The notes beneath the pieces are model-generated. The model had not been told where the DNA came from. It searched no databases and saw only the letters and a program-made list of their open reading frames with translations. Below are positions 60,212-64,000 of a stretch of 64,000 nt of DNA, piece after piece. Source of the stretch: Collinsella sp. WCA1-178-WT-3 (M1) (GTDB lineage Bacteria; Actinomycetota; Coriobacteriia; Coriobacteriales; Coriobacteriaceae); contig NZ_VUME01000003.1 in assembly GCF_009696325.1 (NCBI RefSeq), positions 1 through 64,000 of the forward strand. The letters are read 5' to 3'. Each line of letters starts with the position of its first letter. The stretch's first letter is position 1. The translations under genes and the position numbers were made by a program.

Positions 60212-61294
60212 TTAGAGGCCAAAGGCGGAAAGGATAAGACCCCAGCCCGCGCCGATGACGTACATCATGACCAGGAACACGGCGTTTTCGCGGGCGCTGC
60301 GGTTGGTGCGGAACAGCACCAGGTAACCCACGCCGGCAGAAATGAGCGTGCCGGCGAGCATCGGTGCCAGCTGCAGCGCGCCTTCCAGATACAGCTGCGT
60401 AATGACCACGCTCGCCGAGCAGTTGGGAATGAGGCCGACAAGCGCCGAACCCAGGACAGCAAGCGTCTCGTTGCCGCGCAGGAACTGCTCGATCGCGGAC
60501 TCGCCAAAGGTCTCGAGCACGGCGACTAGGACCAGCGTCACCAGGAAAATGAATACCGAAACCTGCACGGTGTGCGAAATCGCGCTGCGGATAATCGACA
60601 GGACAGGCGCGCCTTTGTGTGAGTGGGAGTGACCGTGGTGGTGTTCGTGCTCGCCCTCGTGTCCGTGGTCGTGGCCATGTCCGTGGTCACGCTCGTCCTC
60701 GTCTTCATCACAACCGCAATGGTCGCGCTCGCACAGCTCATGGATGTGGTCGGCGCTCACGCCCGCCTCGGCCACCTCGTCGATGATGTCACCGCCGCTG
60801 TGATCGTCATGCGCGCAGTTAACGTGCGCCGGATTGGCAGCGGTTCCCAACACGGTACGGCGGATCGCCGCATGAGCACGGGCGTTGCGACGCAGGCCGC
60901 GAATGGCGGCATCCACGATAAAGCCCGTGACCAGCGCGATCAGCGCCTTCGAAGCCAAAAGCATCGCCATAGTCTGCACGGGAACCTGCTCGGCAAGCAG
61001 CAGTGGCAGCATCTCGTCGGAGGTCGAGAGAAACACCGCCACCAGGGTGCCCAACGTCACGACGCGACCGGCGTACAGCGTTGCCGCCATCGCCGAAAAG
61101 CCACACTGCGGCACCATGCCCAGCAACGAGCCAACCACGGGGCCAGCGGCGCCGGCACGCTTGATGGCGCCGTTGACGCGATCGCCCGCCACATGCTCCA
61201 GCGTCTCGAGGGCCAGATATGTCACCAACAAGAACGGCACCAGCGAGAGCGTGTCCTTGCCGGCGTCGAGCAAAATATCAATCAGCAAATCCAT
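60212..61294 (-). CDS. 10-TM heavy-metal exporter-like protein with a His-rich loop
   Basis: 360 aa. About five membrane helices (residues 15-145) and five more (about 225-360) flank a cytoplasmic or periplasmic loop rich in His, Asp and Glu (about residues 155-225, ending HHHGHSHSHKGAP). PQCGFSAMAATLY and PNCSASVVITQLY, one in each half, are an internal repeat and contain Cys residues suited to metal or arsenite binding. It matches the putative 10TM heavy-metal exporter / arsenic efflux group. The transported ion cannot be told from sequence. Upstream lies a palindromic CCTAG motif, perhaps a metalloregulator site. Confidence 0.8.
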   Translation of the reverse strand: MDLLIDILLDAGKDTLSLVPFLLVTYLALETLEHVAGDRVNGAIKRAGAAGPVVGSLLGMVPQCGFSAMAATLYAGRVVTLGTLVAVFLSTSDEMLPLLLAEQVPVQTMAMLLASKALIALVTGFIVDAAIRGLRRNARAHAAIRRTVLGTAANPAHVNCAHDDHSGGDIIDEVAEAGVSADHIHELCERDHCGCDEDEDERDHGHGHDHGHEGEHEHHHGHSHSHKGAPVLSIIRSAISHTVQVSVFIFLVTLVLVAVLETFGESAIEQFLRGNETLAVLGSALVGLIPNCSASVVITQLYLEGALQLAPMLAGTLISAGVGYLVLFRTNRSARENAVFLVMMYVIGAGWGLILSAFGL

Positions 61295-61335
61295 GACGGA
61301 TGGAACCTTTCGTGTCTTTCGGCAGCATTGTAAAA

Positions 61336-61373
61336 GTCCTAGCGGTCAACTAGGGTATTGTAGTTGTCCTAGG
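61336..61373. promoter_or_regulatory. CCTAG inverted-repeat cluster in the divergent promoter region
   Basis: GTCCTAG (61,336-61,342), CTAGGG (61,350-61,355) and GTCCTAGG (61,366-61,373) form alternating inverted repeats over 38 bp between the exporter and the exonuclease gene. TACAAT boxes occur on the minus strand within them. This would suit a dimeric metal-sensing repressor, but no regulator gene is nearby. Confidence 0.4.
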
Positions 61374-61465
61374 CGTGATGCCAATAGTTGCCTGTGGTAA
61401 ACTATCATCTCGCCACATCTCAATGACCCCGAGCCGCACGACGCGGCCCGTCCAAGGAGCAGTAT

Positions 61466-62434
61466 ATGAACGTTTCGCAAGCACTCGAATACGAGCGCCA
61501 GCCGTTTATCCCCATGTTCATCTATGGCGATCACGGTGCCATGGAGTCCGAGCGTCAAAAAGGCGAAGAGGCCCTCAAGGTGCTCGAGACCGAGTACTTT
61601 ACCGCCGAGGGCGACCCTGGCTTCGACTTTGCCACCGTGCGCGACCTGGCCGACCGCAACCGCGACCTATGCGACCAGATTGGCGAGGCGCGCCTGCGCA
61701 ACGTGACGCCCGCGACGCTTTCGCGCGGCCTGTCCGACGCCGATACCTGCGCCGGCATCGGCAAGATGCAAAAGCGCACCGCCGCGTCCGTCATGCGCGA
61801 GATCCGCGGCGACCGCGATGCGCTCGGCGTGGCGTACGCCCGCAAGCCCATCCAGGGCACGGTGCTCGGCATCGACATCGAGACCACCGGCCGTGCACCC
61901 GAGCGCGGCTACATCATCAACGTGGGCTGGGAGATCATGGAGCTCACCAGCGACGCCGTCCCGCACGACGCCGAGGCACACTATTGCGGCCTGCCCGATA
62001 TCTACCGCGGCGAAGATGTGCCGCTGTCGAATATCCATCACATCACCTGGGACGACATCGACGGCAAAACGCCCTTCCGCGAGAACAAGGAGCTGCAAAA
62101 GCAGCTGCTCAAGCTCATGAAGAAATACCCGTACATGGCGCACAACGCCGCCTTTGAGGACAGCTGGTTCAAGATCCATCTGGACGGCTATGCCGAGGCG
62201 CGCCGAGCCGGCAAGATTATCGTCATCGACTCGCGCCAGATCTGCCGCAGCCTGGACGCCGACGTTCGCTCGCTCCCCCGCGAGTCCGCACCCGCCGCAC
62301 TCGAGAACTGGGCACGCCGTCGCGGCACCCTCGCGCCCGACGCCAACGAGCAGCACCTGGGCCTCGACGACACCGACCTCATGCTCCGCACGGTGCAGGC
62401 CGAGTTCAACCTCAAGAACCTGTTTGCCAAGTAG
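61466..62434 (+). CDS. DEDDh 3'-5' exonuclease (DNA polymerase III epsilon-like)
   Basis: 322 aa. After a helical N-terminal region of about 125 residues, the exonuclease fold has GIDIETTG (Exo I, about residue 133), YMAHNAAFEDSWF (Exo II, about 223-235), and HLGLDDTDLM (Exo III, the DEDDh His and Asp, about 301). SD AAGGAG precedes the ATG. A terminator-like hairpin follows about 100 bp after the stop. It could serve in proofreading, repair or RNA turnover. Confidence 0.88.
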   Translation: MNVSQALEYERQPFIPMFIYGDHGAMESERQKGEEALKVLETEYFTAEGDPGFDFATVRDLADRNRDLCDQIGEARLRNVTPATLSRGLSDADTCAGIGKMQKRTAASVMREIRGDRDALGVAYARKPIQGTVLGIDIETTGRAPERGYIINVGWEIMELTSDAVPHDAEAHYCGLPDIYRGEDVPLSNIHHITWDDIDGKTPFRENKELQKQLLKLMKKYPYMAHNAAFEDSWFKIHLDGYAEARRAGKIIVIDSRQICRSLDADVRSLPRESAPAALENWARRRGTLAPDANEQHLGLDDTDLMLRTVQAEFNLKNLFAK

Positions 62435-62530
62435 ATTGCCAAGCAGAGGCGCCATTCGCGAGCAATACTTGCCGGACCATAGCGCCCCGCGCAAAAGCGA
62501 CACGCCGAGGCGCTCCTCTCAAGCGGCGCA

Positions 62531-62569
62531 AAAACAGGCCGATGTCCAAGCGGATATCGGCCCGTTTTT
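62531..62569 (+). terminator. Intrinsic terminator downstream of the exonuclease gene
   Basis: AAAACAGGCCGAT (62,531-62,543) and ATCGGCCCGTTTT (62,556-62,568) pair with one A-C mismatch and are followed by T and C. The remaining bases to 62,864 show no gene. Confidence 0.7.
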
Positions 62570-62864
62570 CGCGCCGTACAACGCGGCCCTCCAGCCCCCG
62601 ATGTCTAGCCTCCGCATAACCAAGAACTTCATTTGCGCATGTTCAAGCCAAATTGCACATTTTTGTTGACGCCGTCTTTGCATCAAAACGATGCTGACCA
62701 GCATCAGTTGTGGAGGTCTGCGTAGCCAGCGAGCTGCGACAATGCTCCAAATAGCATCTTTCTCCATCATTGACGTCAAGCGCTTGGACAGCTTTTGTTA
62801 TGCCGCGATATTTTGCCTTGGCGTTCATTGCGAACCCCGCTGCCTGGTCTGCCATGCTATCTGT

Positions 62865-64000
62865 ATGAGTATCGTACTTTCACATAACACGGCAAAAGCG
62901 GTCTACCAAGCCGCATACTCGGTATCCGCAATTGGCACCGAGCCATGCAGCCCTGCCAAGATCTACGGGGCGCGCCCCAGCAAGGAGCTGCTCGACTCTG
63001 CCGCCGACTGGCTCGCCAGGCACAACGTCGCTCTGGATAACGATGCCCCGCTCGATACAACGGTGTTCGAGCGCGCAAACGTGCGCAGCATGACGGGCTG
63101 CAAGTGCCACGTATCATCCAAGCGATTCGCGAGCTCGCGCTTTATCAAGCTTGCCGACGACATCTATATTGTCGGCGTCGAACTCTGTGCGCTTCAGGCC
63201 GCAACCTATCTTCCCTTTCGAGAACTTGTGGAGTACTACTTCGAACTGTGTGGCGCCTATTCCCTTGGGCACGATGCCTCGACATCCTATACCGAGCGCT
63301 TCGCGCTCACCTCGACTTCGAGCCTCAAACACTTCTTTAACTCCCTCATCGACTGCAAGGGCCTCGAACTTGCCCGAAAAGCCATCCAATGCGTGCGGGA
63401 CGGATGCCGATCGCCGATGGAAACGGCGTTTGTCATGATGCTCACGCTACCCAGGCGCGAGGGCGGTCTTGGCATTAGCGAGATCGAGACCGACTACGAA
63501 GTAAAGGTCACAGCTGCTGCAAAAAATCTCACGCGGCGCGAAAAGTTCTATATGGATGCATATCTCAAGCGGTCCCGAACCGACATCGAATACAACGGAT
63601 TTCAGCACGATGCCGAAGAAGACCGCGCCATTGACGAAGAGCGCAAGAACGCGCTGGCGTCCATGGGCTACGGAATCATTACCGTCAGTCGCTATTCCTT
63701 TATGCACGCCAGCGCCTTCGCCAGGGTTATGGAGGCAATCCAGCGAAAGGAGGGCATTCGCCCATCGCGCCTGCCCAAAGATTTCGCAATCAAGCAAGAA
63801 GAGCTGCGACAATTTGTGCTCAGGAGATTTATCGAGGAAAAGAAGCGTATTGAGGAGCTCCTCCGTCAAGACGCAGCGCAGGGTAATGCACTTGAGCTCG
63901 AGCGCGCAGTGCTCGAGGGCATCTCGCTGGACGACCCGACGATCAACAATGTCCCGGCCATCGACGACATGCAAGTCATCGAGCTGGATTGCCCGGAGTT
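62865..64000 (+). CDS. DUF559/Vsr-like nuclease-fold protein (partial, runs off the window)
   Basis: An ATG at 62,865 opens a frame without stop to the window end (378 codons). Segments shared with the 349-aa protein at 53,532 include a CKCHVSSKRFASSRFIKLAD region and VEYYFELCGAYSL. Near residue 240 is DIEYNGFQHDAEEDRAIDEE, then RKNALASMGYGIITVSRYSF, the E-x-N-G-x-x-H and D-x-x-R...Gy signature of DUF559/Vsr-fold endonucleases. After it comes a charged helical tail. The SD is weak. The stop lies beyond the window. Biological role unknown. Confidence 0.75.
   Translation, partial: MSIVLSHNTAKAVYQAAYSVSAIGTEPCSPAKIYGARPSKELLDSAADWLARHNVALDNDAPLDTTVFERANVRSMTGCKCHVSSKRFASSRFIKLADDIYIVGVELCALQAATYLPFRELVEYYFELCGAYSLGHDASTSYTERFALTSTSSLKHFFNSLIDCKGLELARKAIQCVRDGCRSPMETAFVMMLTLPRREGGLGISEIETDYEVKVTAAAKNLTRREKFYMDAYLKRSRTDIEYNGFQHDAEEDRAIDEERKNALASMGYGIITVSRYSFMHASAFARVMEAIQRKEGIRPSRLPKDFAIKQEELRQFVLRRFIEEKKRIEELLRQDAAQGNALELERAVLEGISLDDPTINNVPAIDDMQVIELDCPE

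Overview
The window looks like a chromosomal segment of a high-GC gut actinobacterium of the class Coriobacteriia, most likely Collinsella. The evidence is indirect: about 60% GC housekeeping genes with AGGAG-type ribosome binding sites, an ATP-type PEP carboxykinase next to an L-lactate permease, many intergenic palindromes with GGGGACAGG-like loops, and several gene types I associate with that genus. No rRNA or tRNA gene was found, so the genus is an inference.

Left part (1-18,120): the 3' end of an IS110-like transposase; a PflX-type radical SAM gene; a strong 6S RNA candidate; a WecA/TagO-type sugar-phosphate transferase; trpS, whose terminator loop carries a complete IS3-family (IS150-type) element; a small Cys-rich protein; an MGMT-type alkyltransferase; DegV; MarR; a B3/B4-domain protein behind a structured leader; pckA; lctP; a flippase-like membrane protein; a metallophosphatase; and a K+/H+ antiporter. 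The intergenic spaces hold at least three families of dispersed palindromes and two 123-bp repeats.

Central part (18,121-50,693): an extended BREX type 1 phage-defence locus of about 32 kb. Read right to left on the minus strand it has a 1566-aa multi-domain protein with HhH and winged-helix-like parts, a ParB-like protein, a SNF2 helicase, a coiled-coil protein, brxA, brxB, brxC, pglX, a 5-kb interruption, the C-terminal third of pglX, pglZ, brxL and two unknown genes. A second SNF2 helicase runs divergently from the right end. The interruption separates the methyltransferase and specificity part of PglX from its conserved C-terminal part. It carries a membrane protein with a poly-G frameshift, a 47-aa protein, a HEPN-like protein and an 896-aa protein. 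The N-terminal domain of the 896-aa protein is paralogous to that of the coiled-coil protein upstream of brxA. A palindromic motif recurs at three points of the locus, upstream of three minus-strand genes.

Right part (50,694-64,000): serC and serA, a MITE-like inverted repeat, two members of a PD-(D/E)XK (Vsr/DUF559-like) protein family (the second cut by the window end), an M20 peptidase, a DUF1015-like protein, two adjacent histidine phosphatases, a nitroreductase, an HdeD-like membrane protein with a DUF188 protein, a His-rich 10-TM metal exporter, and a DEDDh exonuclease.
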